Origin: CAWEHU01 sp963808965
GTDB lineage: Bacteria; Pseudomonadota; Alphaproteobacteria; Acetobacterales; Acetobacteraceae
Length of the DNA: 64,000 nt
Assembly: GCA_963808965.1 (NCBI GenBank)
Contig: CAWEHU010000031.1
Span: 18,046-82,045, forward strand
Direction of reading: 5' to 3'
Under the pieces are notes generated by a model that was not told the DNA's origin, searched no databases, and worked only from the letters and a program-made list of their open reading frames with translations. Shown here in pieces: positions 20,056 to 29,169 of the stretch (position 1 is its first letter; each line of letters starts with the position of its first letter). The translations under genes and the position numbers were made by a program.

Positions 20056-21021
20056 ATGACGCATGACCCGTTCGAGATCTGGCGCAAGCGCGGAGCAGCG
20101 GCCGGTCAACGCGAGCTCGCGGACAGTTTGCGCACGCTGGTCTTCCGCGCGGACGAGAGCTTGTTTGACAGGCTCGATTTCGCCGATGACGCTCAGTTCC
20201 TGCATCCGACGCTGTTTGCGCATCTAACCAATCCGGCGCCGACGGCCAGCCTTGCCCAGACGCTCTATGGTATCATCAAGCCCGAGCGCCGCCCGTCCCA
20301 GATTACGGTTCACACCGATGCCGACGGTAGCGCGTTCCTCGGGCCGCTCGGCACGCTAAAGGCCGAGCTACCCTTCGCCCCCCTAGAACTCGGACGTGAG
20401 GACATAACGGGCCGTTACCTTTGCACAAAAGGCACAACACCCGTCGGCTTCCGATTCCGGGCGCCTGTGATTGTCCCCGGCTCCCAGATACAGCTCACGA
20501 CCGACATCGATCCGCTATTCCAACCCTTTTTCGTGTCATCGGATGGCCGGCCGATCGACCTCGCGACAGTGCGGGCGCGGCCGACAGGCCTGTCGCAGGC
20601 ACTGCTCGCCCTGGCCCTCCTGCGCGCATATTGTCCGCGCATTTGGGCGGAAATTGCCACCTTCGTCCAGCTGGTCGTGCTTTATACCGCGCCGGCGCCT
20701 AATTCATTCGCGGCTCTGTCTGCGCACGGGGCACTGTTCTGCAATTTGCAACCGGGCGACAGCGAGCTTGCCGTGCTCGAGGACCTGGCACATCAGGGTG
20801 CGCACGTCATCTTCAACGCCTTCGCGCATGACCCCGCGCGCGCGGTTAAGGGGGCAGCGGGGCGCGGGCTGCTAAGGGCGGATGCGGATACCCCGGTCGA
20901 GGCGTTGTCGGACGCTTTCTTTTCGACCTTACCGTCGCCAGAGCATCGCTTTTCAACGCTGATGCGGCCGATAGTTGTAAAAGCTGATCATTCGGCGATC
21001 CCGCTTGCTCGTCCTCGCTAG
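20056..21021 (+). pseudogene. HQxxH-motif putative peptide-modification protein, N-terminal part
   Basis: About 280 residues look genuine, from MTHDPFEIWRK. A strand FVQLVVLYTAP precedes a segment ending EDLAHQGAHVIFNAF, in which His246-Gln-Gly-Ala-His250 occupies the place of an HExxH metal site. This resembles the HExxH-type putative peptide-modification proteins (alpha-ketoglutarate-dependent peptide hydroxylase group) found in RiPP clusters, but with Gln for Glu; that link is my inference. From about residue 290 onward the sequence is antisense to an IS3 transposase, so the natural gene is cut there. The missing C-terminal part appears beyond the IS remnant, in frame up to the exporter gene. 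Given its position between precursor and exporter, it is the likely tailoring gene. Confidence 0.6.
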
Positions 21022-21850
21022 CCTTCAGATAGATGTCTCGTGCTTGAGCGATCGCACAGGCGTTCGATGAACACGTTGTCCGTCCAGCGGCCGCGACCAT
21101 CCATGGAGATGCGAATTTCGGCCCCGCAGCCGCCGGTGAACGCCGCGCTGGTGAATTGGCTGCTTGATCGGTATTGAAGATCTCCGGCCGACCGAACCGA
21201 GCCAACGCCTCTCCAGCGCGAGACGCAGGACGAGACGTCCATGCTGTTTGACAGGCGCCACGCCAGCACCGCGCGGCTTGCTAAGAGCATAATCGCGACG
21301 AGGTAGAGAAAGCCGCGCCCGATCGGGATGTGGTGATGTCGGCCGCTCAGAGCTGGTTGATCCGGTTGAGCGTGATGTCACGCAGCTGATACGGGTGGAT
21401 GTGTATACCGCGCGGGTTTTGAGGTCCTTGGCTTCGGACGCATGCGGCGATCCCCATACGCCGCTCAGTCGCTGAACGCGCTTGCGAGACGCTCCCTCGT
21501 CCGCACATCGCCGTCATCCGCCGAGAGCCGAGGAACGGCCAGCGCGAACAGCTCGTCGATGCGCCGGCGCAGCGCAGGGCGTTAGCGGCAGCGCATGTGC
21601 GGGGCGAGAGACGGCGGAGCGGGCGAGGCCGAGCAGCATGCACTGCCGGCGCACGGACAGCTGCGGGTGAGCGCCAGAGAGCTGCGCTCTGCGGGCCGGC
21701 GCGCTCAGCGTCCGAACCTCTGCCGAAAAAAGCGGCGCGAGCGCAACTGGCCGAGCTGGGCGTGCAGCCGTGCGAGCGCGCGCTCAGCCTGCGCCTCGGC
21801 CCCTGCGCGACCTCGGGCGAACGCCGCGCCGCGGCCCTGAAGCTGCCCCA
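20940..21850 (-). mobile_element. IS3-family transposase remnant (orfAB), decayed
   Basis: Translating the minus strand in several frames gives, in order, the end of orfA (AERALARLHAQLGQL), then orfB. The orfB signature stretches are SVRRQCMLLGLARS, PFLGSRRMTAM, IHPYQLRDITLNRINQ, SRAVLAWRLSNSMDV, RPEIFNTDQ, SQFTSAAFTG, IRISMDGRGRWTDNVFIERL and ISFYNYRPHQ. These cover the integrase core with its DDE residues, but at least four frame changes and stops break it. The orfA N-terminus and clear terminal inverted repeats are not seen. The remnant lies inside the HQxxH gene and splits it. Confidence 0.8.
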
Positions 21851-21897
21851 GGCAAGACCTGGCGGAGCACCTGAAGCGCGCGCCAGACGGCAACAGC

Positions 21898-22305
21898 GCG
21901 CCACGCAGCCAGCGCGAGAGCGCGAGAAACCGGGCGAACTCCCGCCCCCTCCATGCGGCCTTCCACGCCTTATTCACCTACACTCTGATCTGCCGCGTGC
22001 TGATAGCTGTGCGGGAGTCCAATGCGGTGTCTGACGTTCAGTCGCACGAGCTTTTGGGGCGGATCGGCTTCACGCTCGAAAAATTCGCCTACGATCTTCG
22101 CGTGCTCCGCCTGCCGCACGCGTACACGCGCGCTGGGCGCCGCTGCTATGATGCGTTCGCCGCCGAGTTCGCGGCACTGCAATCCCGCTACGGAGGCCAG
22201 GTTGCAAATCTTGACCTCAGAGGCCAGCCGTACGTCTTCGACTACCGTTGCTTCCTGACCCGCAACGGTGGTCCGTGGCCCGCCATATGCGAGCTCGCAT
22301 CATGA
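21898..22305 (+). pseudogene. C-terminal part of the IS-split HQxxH protein
   Basis: The plus-strand frame reads SRPLHAAFHALFTYTLICRV, then residues ending SDVQSHELLGRIGFTLEKFA, and later YDAFAAEFAALQSRYG before the stop. The opening is open back to at least 21898 without a natural start. The nearest possible restart is a GTG at 21997. Its helical character and the RPLHAAFHALF segment fit the region that follows the metal motif in HExxH-type modification proteins, so I treat it as the displaced end of the 20056 gene. Its TGA overlaps the ATG of the C39 exporter (ATGA), so the intact gene was translationally coupled to the exporter. Confidence 0.55.
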
Positions 22306-24501
22306 AGCGATTCCCGTTCTACCAGCAGATGGACCTGATGGATTGCGGTCCCACCTGCCTCCGTATGATCGCACGCCATTACGGCCGCGTCTACGATGCC
22401 GAGTTCATGCGGGAGAAATGTGTCATCACGCGGGAAGGAGTCTCGCTCGCCGGCATCTGCCAGGCAGCAGAGGCGATCGGCCTGAACACACTTGGCGTCG
22501 ACGTCAGCTACGAAACGTTGCGCGACGATGTACCGCTGCCCGCGATTGCGCATTGGCGGCAACGTCACTTCGTCGTGGTGTACGAGGTCAAGGGCGATAC
22601 TGTGCGCGTCGCCGACCCCGGCTTCGGGCTGATCACCTACACCCGCGCAGAGTTCCTGCGCGGCTGGCAGAGCCAGCGCGAGCAAGGCAGCACTGGCTTG
22701 CTGCTGCTCGCCGAGCCCGCGGAGCGCTTCTTTGAAGCCCCCGAGCAGCCAAGGCGCCGGCGTCAGGGTTTGCGGCTTCTACTCCCTTATCTCCGGCCAT
22801 ATCACGCCTTGCTGATCCAGGTGCTCCTAGGGCTGCTGGTCGGTACCGCTGTGCAGCTCGCGTTGCCCTTTGTTACGCAAGCCATGGTCGACCATGGAAT
22901 TCGGTTTCAGAACTTAGGTTTTGTCTATCTGATGCTGATGGCACAGCTGGTACTATTCACTTCGCAGACGACGGTGGATGTGGTGCGCGGGTGGCTGCTT
23001 TTGCATATGGGATCGCGGATCAACGTCAAGGTAATCTCGACTTTTCTGTTCAAGCTGATGAACCTGCCGATCGGCTTCTTCGACACCAAGACGACGGGCG
23101 ACCTGCTGCAGCGCGTGCAGGATCATCGTCGCATCGAGACCCTGCTGACCGGATCGACCTTGGCTGGCCTGTTCTCGGCGGTGAACCTCGTGGTCTTCGG
23201 CGCCGTGCTGGCCCTATATGACCCGGCTATCTGCGCCTTGTTCGCCGGCGGGACCGCATTGTACGCGCTGTGGGCGTGGCTGTTCATGCGACGCCGCGCA
23301 ATGCTGGAATACCGTCGCTTCGACGAGGCGGCCGGCAATCAGAGCAGCATTATCCAGCTCATTCAAGGCATGCAGGAGATCAAGCTCAATAACTCCGAGC
23401 GGCGGCGGCGGTGGGAGTGGGAGGCGATCCAGGCCCAACTCTTTCGCATCTCGGTCAAAGGCATGGCGCTCACGCAATGGCAGAGCGCCGGTGGCGCTTT
23501 CATCAATGAGCTCAAGAACATCCTGATCAGCTTCGTAACCGCACGAGCCGTCCTGCGTGGCGAGCTGACGATCGGGATGATGCTTTCCGTGCAGTACATT
23601 ATCGGCCAGCTCAATGCCCCGATTACGACCCTGTTGCTACTGGCCAACACGCTTCAGGACGCGAGGATGAGCCTGGACCGCCTTGCCGAGATCCACGGCC
23701 GCGACGACGAGGAGACCGATCGCGGCGGACTGACCATTCTACCCGAGAGCCGCACGCTCTCGATCGGGGACGGCCTCTCGTTCCAATACGGCGGCGTATC
23801 CGGCCGGCCCGTCTTGCGAGACCTGAACCTGACGATTCCGGAAGGCAAGGTGACGGCGATCGTCGGTCCCTCGGGCTCGGGCAAGACCACTCTGATGAAG
23901 CTGCTGCTGCGCTTTTATGCACCCACGACAGGCGTGATCCGGCTCGGTGCTGTGAACCTGGAGGATATCAGCCCGCGTGCATGGCGCGAGAGATGCGGCG
24001 TGGTGATGCAGGGCGGCTACATCTTCGCCGACACGATCGCACGCAACATCACGAAGTCCGACTCCGAAACCACAATCGACCGGGGGCGCCTGCAGCGCGC
24101 GGTACGGGTCGCCAACCTCGAGCAGTTCATCGACGAGTTGCCGGTCGGCTACAACACGCGTCTAGGATCGGCTGGCATCACCCTCAGCGGCGGCCAGAGC
24201 CAGCGCATTCTGATCGCGCGCGCCGTCTACAAGGAGCCCGACTTCCTGTTCTTCGATGAAGCGACCAGCGCGCTCGACGCGCACAATGAGCGCGTCATCA
24301 TGGCTAATCTCGCGGAGTTCTGTCAGGGCCGCACCGTACTGGTCATTGCGCATCGCCTCAGCACGGTGCGCGACGCCGACCAGATTATCGGTACTCGATC
24401 ACGGCAGCGTCGTCGAGCAGGGCCGCCACGAGGAGCTTGCGCAACGCCGGGGGGCCTATTTTCACCTGGTACGCAACCAGCTCGAACTCGGTGTAGGCTG
24501 A
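22302..24501 (+). CDS. C39 peptidase-containing ABC exporter (PCAT)
   Basis: This protein removes double-glycine leaders and exports the core peptide. The N-terminal C39 domain has Gln9, catalytic Cys15 in DLMDCGPTCLRM, catalytic His in RQRHFVVVY and Asp in VADPGFG. A six-helix membrane domain follows (about residues 165-460), then the ATPase with GPSGSGKTT (near 521), LSGGQSQRI (near 628), FLFFDEATSALD and the HRLST switch. The frame breaks near 24392, where one extra G in ATTATC-G-GTACTC is followed by the expected end (VLDHGSVVEQGRHEELAQRR) in the next frame with a stop at 24501. The break loses only the last 35 or so residues. HlyD follows 10 bases later. Confidence 0.92.
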
Positions 24502-24511
24502 AGAGGCGCAA

Positions 24512-25874
24512 ATGCCGAATCTCCTAGACGCGGATGTGGTTGGTGGGGACGCGGGAGCGTCCGTCGCGATCCGGCAAGCGCGGGACCGGATCGCTGAGAT
24601 CGTCCAGCACAGCGAGCCCGTGGTGCAGATCCTGGGCGTGCCGCCACACTGGCTCGCGCGCTGGGGGTCGCTCGCGATGCTGTGCGTTGTCGGTCTGCTG
24701 GTCTCGCTGGCGTGGCTGATTCACTACCCCGACGTGGTGCCGGCAAGCGCCGTCATCAGCACCAAGCTGCCGCCGGCCACGGTCGTGGTGCAGGCCAGTG
24801 GTCACCTGGAAAACCTGTCCGTGCACGACGGCGATCGGGTCGCTTCCGGCGCCGTGCTCGCCCGCCTGGCCACCTCCGCCGAGCCGGAGGCTGTGGCGCA
24901 GCTTGAGGCGCTGCTCGCTAACTGGGACGACAGCCACGTCCCCCCCGAGTTTGCGGTGGCCGCGCTGGCGACCCTTCCGCTCGGCGAGTTGCACGCCGAC
25001 ACTGCCGCTCTGGCGCGCGCCCACGCAGCCTTTACCTGGTATTTGGCGACCAATCCGGCCGCGCCGCAGCTACGGGCGCTCGCGGCGCAGCGTCAGCCCC
25101 TGCAGGACCGCATCGATAGTCTGGAACGCCAGCGTGCACTGCTCGCAAGCGAGAAGCGAATCGCCGAGCGCAGCTATCAGCGCACGATGCAACTCGCCGA
25201 GCGTCAGGACGCCTCGCTGCTGACCCTCGAAGATCGGCAGAGGACCGTGCTCGCGGCCGAACGCGCAATCGAGGCGCTAGCTGTCGATGGGGCCAACACC
25301 CGGCTCGATCTGGCGCATGTCGACCAAGCCATCGCCGATCTGGTCGCCCGGGACCGCCAACAGCGCCAGGATCTCGAGGTCGCGCTTCGTGAGGCAGTGA
25401 AGACAGTGACCGGAAAGCTAGCGCTTTGGGAGCGCACGTATGTGCTGCGGTCGCCGATCGCAGGTACCGTCAGCCTGTCGCACTTATCCACCGACAGTCA
25501 GTTCGGTACACGCCGGGGATGAGGTGATGGCGATCATACCGGCCGACCCAGAGCAACTGATCGGCCGGATCCTGCTACCGATTAGCCGCGCCGGCTCGGT
25601 ACGGGTCGGGCAAAAGGTGTTCGTGCAAGTCGAAAACTATCCGGCGGAGCAGTTCGGCCATCTACAAGGCCGTGTCGCCGCGATCTCTCCGGTGCCGCTC
25701 GATGGCCACTACGCTGTCACTATGACCCTGCCTCAGGGTCTCGTCACCACCTTTGGGCAGCAGCTTGCCTTTCAGCAAGAGATGCAGGGCAAGGCGGAGA
25801 TCGTAATCGAGAATTTGCGCATTATCGATCGTATCTTCTACCGGTTCCGTCGCACCTTCACCCGCGTAGGCTGA
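24512..25874 (+). CDS. HlyD-family secretion adaptor of the peptide exporter
   Basis: A membrane-fusion adaptor. It has a cytoplasmic N-terminus of about 50 residues (with QILGVPPHWLARWG), one transmembrane helix (SLAMLCVVGLLVSLAWLIHY), a beta/lipoyl part (ASGHLENLSVHDGDRVASGAVLA), and a long coiled coil (residues 180-300). A second lipoyl half (SPIAGTVSLSHL) and a beta-barrel end follow. The frame breaks at 25504, where CAGTTC-G-GTACACG has one extra G; the next frame continues VHAGDEVMAIIP and stops at 25874, giving about 454 residues. The N-terminal style with a short helix before the membrane span resembles Bacteroidota bacteriocin adaptors. It pairs with the C39 exporter directly upstream. 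Confidence 0.88.
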
Positions 25875-26006
25875 GGGCGCCGGTCAGAACGTGGCGGAAC
25901 TGACGACTGGCCGGCGACGCCTTGGAGGAGATCGCTCTGGCGCCTGGAATATCGACGCGGTATTTGGGTCAGTTACCGCCGTTGGCCTGGCGAGGTCGAT
26001 GACCAA

Positions 26007-26504
26007 ATGCGATTTCAACTTGGGCCACGGCTCAAAACGGGAAGTCGAGCTGAGACCGAAGTGGCACGAGGTATATCCCCCAAGTTAGGGCGCAATCGGC
26101 TGGCGGCGCTGGTGTTTGCCGGCTCGGCGTGGGCCTGCTGCCCGTCTGCAAGCGCCCAGGGGCCAGTTCCCGAGGGCACCTGGATCGTGAGTCACCGAGT
26201 AGCCATCGAGGTTTTCGAATGCAGCAGTCTCCTTTGCGGCCGGATCGTGTGGCTGCGCAACCCGGCGCTACGCACAACGGAGATGTGCGGCAGGACCATC
26301 GTCTGGGGGTTAACCCCAGCTGGACCGACGCGCTGGACGAATGGCTGGTTTTTTGATCCCGAGGACCGCAACACGTATAATCTCTCCGCACAACTCCAAT
26401 CCGTCGATACGATGGCTGCCCGCATCTACAAAGGCGTCTCGCTGTTTGGGCGCACCGAGATCCTGAATCGCATCCCGCCGCGGAGCCTCGGAGGATGGTG
26501 CTGA
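26007..26504 (+). CDS. DUF2147-like secreted protein
   Basis: After a signal peptide (RLAALVFAGSAWACCPSASAQ) comes the DUF2147 pattern: GTWIV, a paired-Cys strand FECSSLLCGRIVWLRNP, then MCGRTIVWGLTPAGPTRW, GWFFDPEDRNTYN and IYKGVSLFGRTEILNR. The fold is a small lipocalin-like periplasmic barrel of unknown function. A GTG at 26061 may be the true start, since the ATG at 26007 adds 18 residues before the signal peptide. It follows the exporter operon by about 130 bases, but nothing ties it to peptide export. Confidence 0.75.
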   Translation: MRFQLGPRLKTGSRAETEVARGISPKLGRNRLAALVFAGSAWACCPSASAQGPVPEGTWIVSHRVAIEVFECSSLLCGRIVWLRNPALRTTEMCGRTIVWGLTPAGPTRWTNGWFFDPEDRNTYNLSAQLQSVDTMAARIYKGVSLFGRTEILNRIPPRSLGGWC

Positions 26505-26616
26505 TCGCTTGCTCACCTCGTGCGCGGATTGACCATGAGTGCTCTCGGACTAGGTCTTCTCTGACCCACCGTTGCATATCCTTGTTTCCGGAGCTCGTTC
26601 GTCCTGAGGTGTTCGA

Positions 26617-28095
26617 TTGCCGCATCCGTCGATCCCAGCCAGAAATCCGCTTACGCCTGAGCAGGCCGTCGACCGATTGCAGGCGTTGCACGTCGAGGCC
26701 ACTGAGGCGTTGCGGTCCGCGCTGGGGCGGTTCGCCGAGCACGGCATCCCGCCAGGTCCGGAGGAACGCGCCCGGTTCCGCTATCCGGCACTGACGCTGT
26801 ACCGGGAGCCACACGGGCCTATCCCGATTACTCGACGCGCATGGGCAAAGTTCCAGGCTCCCGGCTGTTACGCGACGACGATAACGCAGCCGTCCTTCTT
26901 CCGGCGCTACCTGTTGGAACAGTTGCGTCCGCTCGTGCACGAGTACGGCGCCGTGATTGATGTCGAAGCCAGCGATCAGGAAATGCCCTACCCATACGCG
27001 CTTGATCACGGCCATGAACTCGTGCAGGGCAATGTCACGGCAAGCGATCTCGCGCGGTATTTCCCAACGCCGATCCTCTCAGCGGTGGGTGACGAGGTCG
27101 CGGATGGTCTGTGGATCTTTGAGAAGGGACAGTCCCGACCGCTTGCTCTGTTTGACGCCGTGCGGGTCGACTACTCGCTCCGCCGGCTCATTCATTATAC
27201 TGGCTCAGACTGGCGTGCTATCCAGCCTTGGATCCTGCTCACCAATTATCAGCGCTACGTGGATCAGTTCGTGGGCTGGGCGCTTCGCGAGCTATCGAAG
27301 CCGGAGGGCGAATACGAGCGATTGGTGCTTCCGGGCGGTGGCTTCGTGACGTCCGAACACAACGCGGAACAAGCAGGAGAGCTGGTTGCGGCGACGCCCT
27401 GGCACCGCTTCCAAATGCCAGCCTATCATCTGTTGCGTCGTGACGGCGAGGCCGGCGTTAGCATCGTCAATATCGGCGTCGGTCCGGCGAACGCCAAGAA
27501 CATCACCGACCATCTGGCAGTGCTGCGTCCCCATTGCTGGCTCATGATGGGCCATTGCGGCGGCCTTCGGGCGTCGCAGGTAATCGGCGACTATGTCCTC
27601 GCGCATGGCTATCTTCGTCGTGACCGCATCCTTGACGACCTCGTGCCACCCGAGGTGCCGATCCCGGCACTCGCCGAGGTTCAGTTGGCCCTGCAAGAGG
27701 CGGCCGCGCGGGTGACCGGCGAGAAAGGCGACGCGCTGAAACAACGGCTGCGCACCGGGACCGTGGTTACTTATGACGACCGGAACTGGGAGCTACGCTG
27801 GTCGAATGAGCGGCGACGCATCAATCTATCGCGTGCCATCGCGGTCGATATGGAGAGCGGCACGCTGGCCGCGCAGGGCTATCGGCTGCGGGTGCCATAT
27901 GGGACCTTGCTGTGCGTCTCCGATAAGCCATTGCATGGCGAACTGAAGCTACCGGGTACTGCCAGCGCTTTCTATCAGCGTGCTGTAGGCGAGCATCTGA
28001 AGATCGGCTTGGCGGCGCTGGACCTGCTGCGTGGACAGCTCGCCGCCCTACACTCGCGCAAACTGCGCAGCTTCGACGAACCGCCTTTCCGGTAG
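26617..28095 (+). CDS. amn: AMP nucleosidase
   Basis: Hydrolyses AMP to adenine and ribose 5-phosphate. The 492-residue length matches the proteobacterial enzyme. The N-terminal Amn-specific domain contains SFFRRYLLEQLRPLV and YPYALDHG. The phosphorylase-like catalytic domain contains VNIGVGPANAKNITDHLAVLRP, MMGHCGGLR, DYVLAHGYLRRD, and the nucleoside-binding AVDMESGTLAAQGYR with LCVSDKPLHGELKLPG. The start is a TTG; no ATG lies near the conserved N-terminus. The gene stands alone, converging on the lysR gene. Confidence 0.93.
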   Translation: MPHPSIPARNPLTPEQAVDRLQALHVEATEALRSALGRFAEHGIPPGPEERARFRYPALTLYREPHGPIPITRRAWAKFQAPGCYATTITQPSFFRRYLLEQLRPLVHEYGAVIDVEASDQEMPYPYALDHGHELVQGNVTASDLARYFPTPILSAVGDEVADGLWIFEKGQSRPLALFDAVRVDYSLRRLIHYTGSDWRAIQPWILLTNYQRYVDQFVGWALRELSKPEGEYERLVLPGGGFVTSEHNAEQAGELVAATPWHRFQMPAYHLLRRDGEAGVSIVNIGVGPANAKNITDHLAVLRPHCWLMMGHCGGLRASQVIGDYVLAHGYLRRDRILDDLVPPEVPIPALAEVQLALQEAAARVTGEKGDALKQRLRTGTVVTYDDRNWELRWSNERRRINLSRAIAVDMESGTLAAQGYRLRVPYGTLLCVSDKPLHGELKLPGTASAFYQRAVGEHLKIGLAALDLLRGQLAALHSRKLRSFDEPPFR

Positions 28096-28149
28096 AATCG
28101 CCATCCGTATGGAAGTGTGTGCGGTTGGATCCACAGCGATGGAGACCCT

Positions 28150-29061
28150 TTAATCGTTTTCGAATTCCGAGAGGATCTGACGGATCGTGTCTCGGAGCCA
28201 ATGATGCGCGGGATGAGTGTCGTGACGACGGTGCCAGATCATCACCACTTCGAGCGCAGGCGACTCGAACGGAAGCGGCAGTTTGGTCAGGGGCGCCATT
28301 TCACACATGCGCTCGGCCGTGCGCTCCGGCAGAACAGCCATTAGTTCGCCGCTGGCCAGCAGCGGGGCTGCGGCCAGGAACGGCGCACCGAGTATTGTTT
28401 GCCGCGAAAGCCCTTGTCGCTCCAGCACCTCATCGACGAAGCCTGTGTAGTCGCCGTCCGAGGTAATCTTCAAATGCGGCACGTCCGCGAGATCTTCGAG
28501 GCTTAACGAGCCGCGGCGCAAAATGGGGTGGTCGTTGCGGGTCACGCACACAAATCGATCGGTGAGGACCCTCACGCATTTGAACCGCTCGCCGCCATCA
28601 ATCAGCCGCGTCAATGCAAGATCGACGTTGCCGTTGTCCAATTCGTTCAGGATGTTCAGATTGCCGCTCAGGCGCAATGTCAGCCCGATCCGGGGCGCAT
28701 CGGCACGGATGCGAGTAACCAAGCAGCGGGCCATATTGAAAACAACGTAGCTACTCAAAGCCAGGTTGAAATCCGTGGCTATGTCCTCAGGCTGGGAGGC
28801 CTGAGGCTCGAGCGCGATCTGCAACCCCGCCAATGCTTCGTGCACCGGGCCGGCGATTTGTTCCGCACGCGATGTCGGGACCATGCCCTCAGGCCCGCGA
28901 ACGAACAGCTCATCATTCATAAGGTGACGCAGCCGCGTCAGCGCATGGCTGACCGCCGGCTGGGTCAGACCTAGGCGCCGTCCCGCCCGGGTCAGATTTC
29001 GCTCCTGCATGACCGAGTTGAAGACGGTCAATAGGTTGAGGTCAAACCCACCCCAATTCAT
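28150..29061 (-). CDS. LysR family transcriptional regulator
   Basis: A LysR protein of 303 residues with the N-terminal winged helix (LNLLTVFNSVMQERNLTRAG then LGLTQPAVSHALTRLR) and a periplasmic-binding-like effector domain. The opening FDLNLL and the NDELFVRGPEGMVPT stretch place it near the NodD/LeuO/PcpR-like branch. It lies 108 bases downstream of a Tat-exported hydrolase gene on the same strand. It may control that gene or be co-transcribed with it. Its target is unknown. Confidence 0.92.
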   Translation of the reverse strand: MNWGGFDLNLLTVFNSVMQERNLTRAGRRLGLTQPAVSHALTRLRHLMNDELFVRGPEGMVPTSRAEQIAGPVHEALAGLQIALEPQASQPEDIATDFNLALSSYVVFNMARCLVTRIRADAPRIGLTLRLSGNLNILNELDNGNVDLALTRLIDGGERFKCVRVLTDRFVCVTRNDHPILRRGSLSLEDLADVPHLKITSDGDYTGFVDEVLERQGLSRQTILGAPFLAAAPLLASGELMAVLPERTAERMCEMAPLTKLPLPFESPALEVVMIWHRRHDTHPAHHWLRDTIRQILSEFEND

Positions 29062-29169
29062 GCTTCACCTCGATGGCCCGCACCGGCGCCGATCTCAGCC
29101 CCTACGGCACGAATGTTACCACGTCCACGCTGATGCTCGGCTGCGGCGGTTCCGCCGGCAGAATCTTTG

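Noticed and set aside
20940..21850. A functional, complete IS3 element
   Set aside because: The transposase needs several frame changes, the orfA start is missing, and I could not find matching terminal inverted repeats or a target duplication.
24392..25510. Programmed frameshifting in the exporter and adaptor genes
   Set aside because: The shift sites have no slippery heptamer or stimulator, and the same extra base beside GTAC occurs in unrelated genes. An artefact or mutation is simpler.
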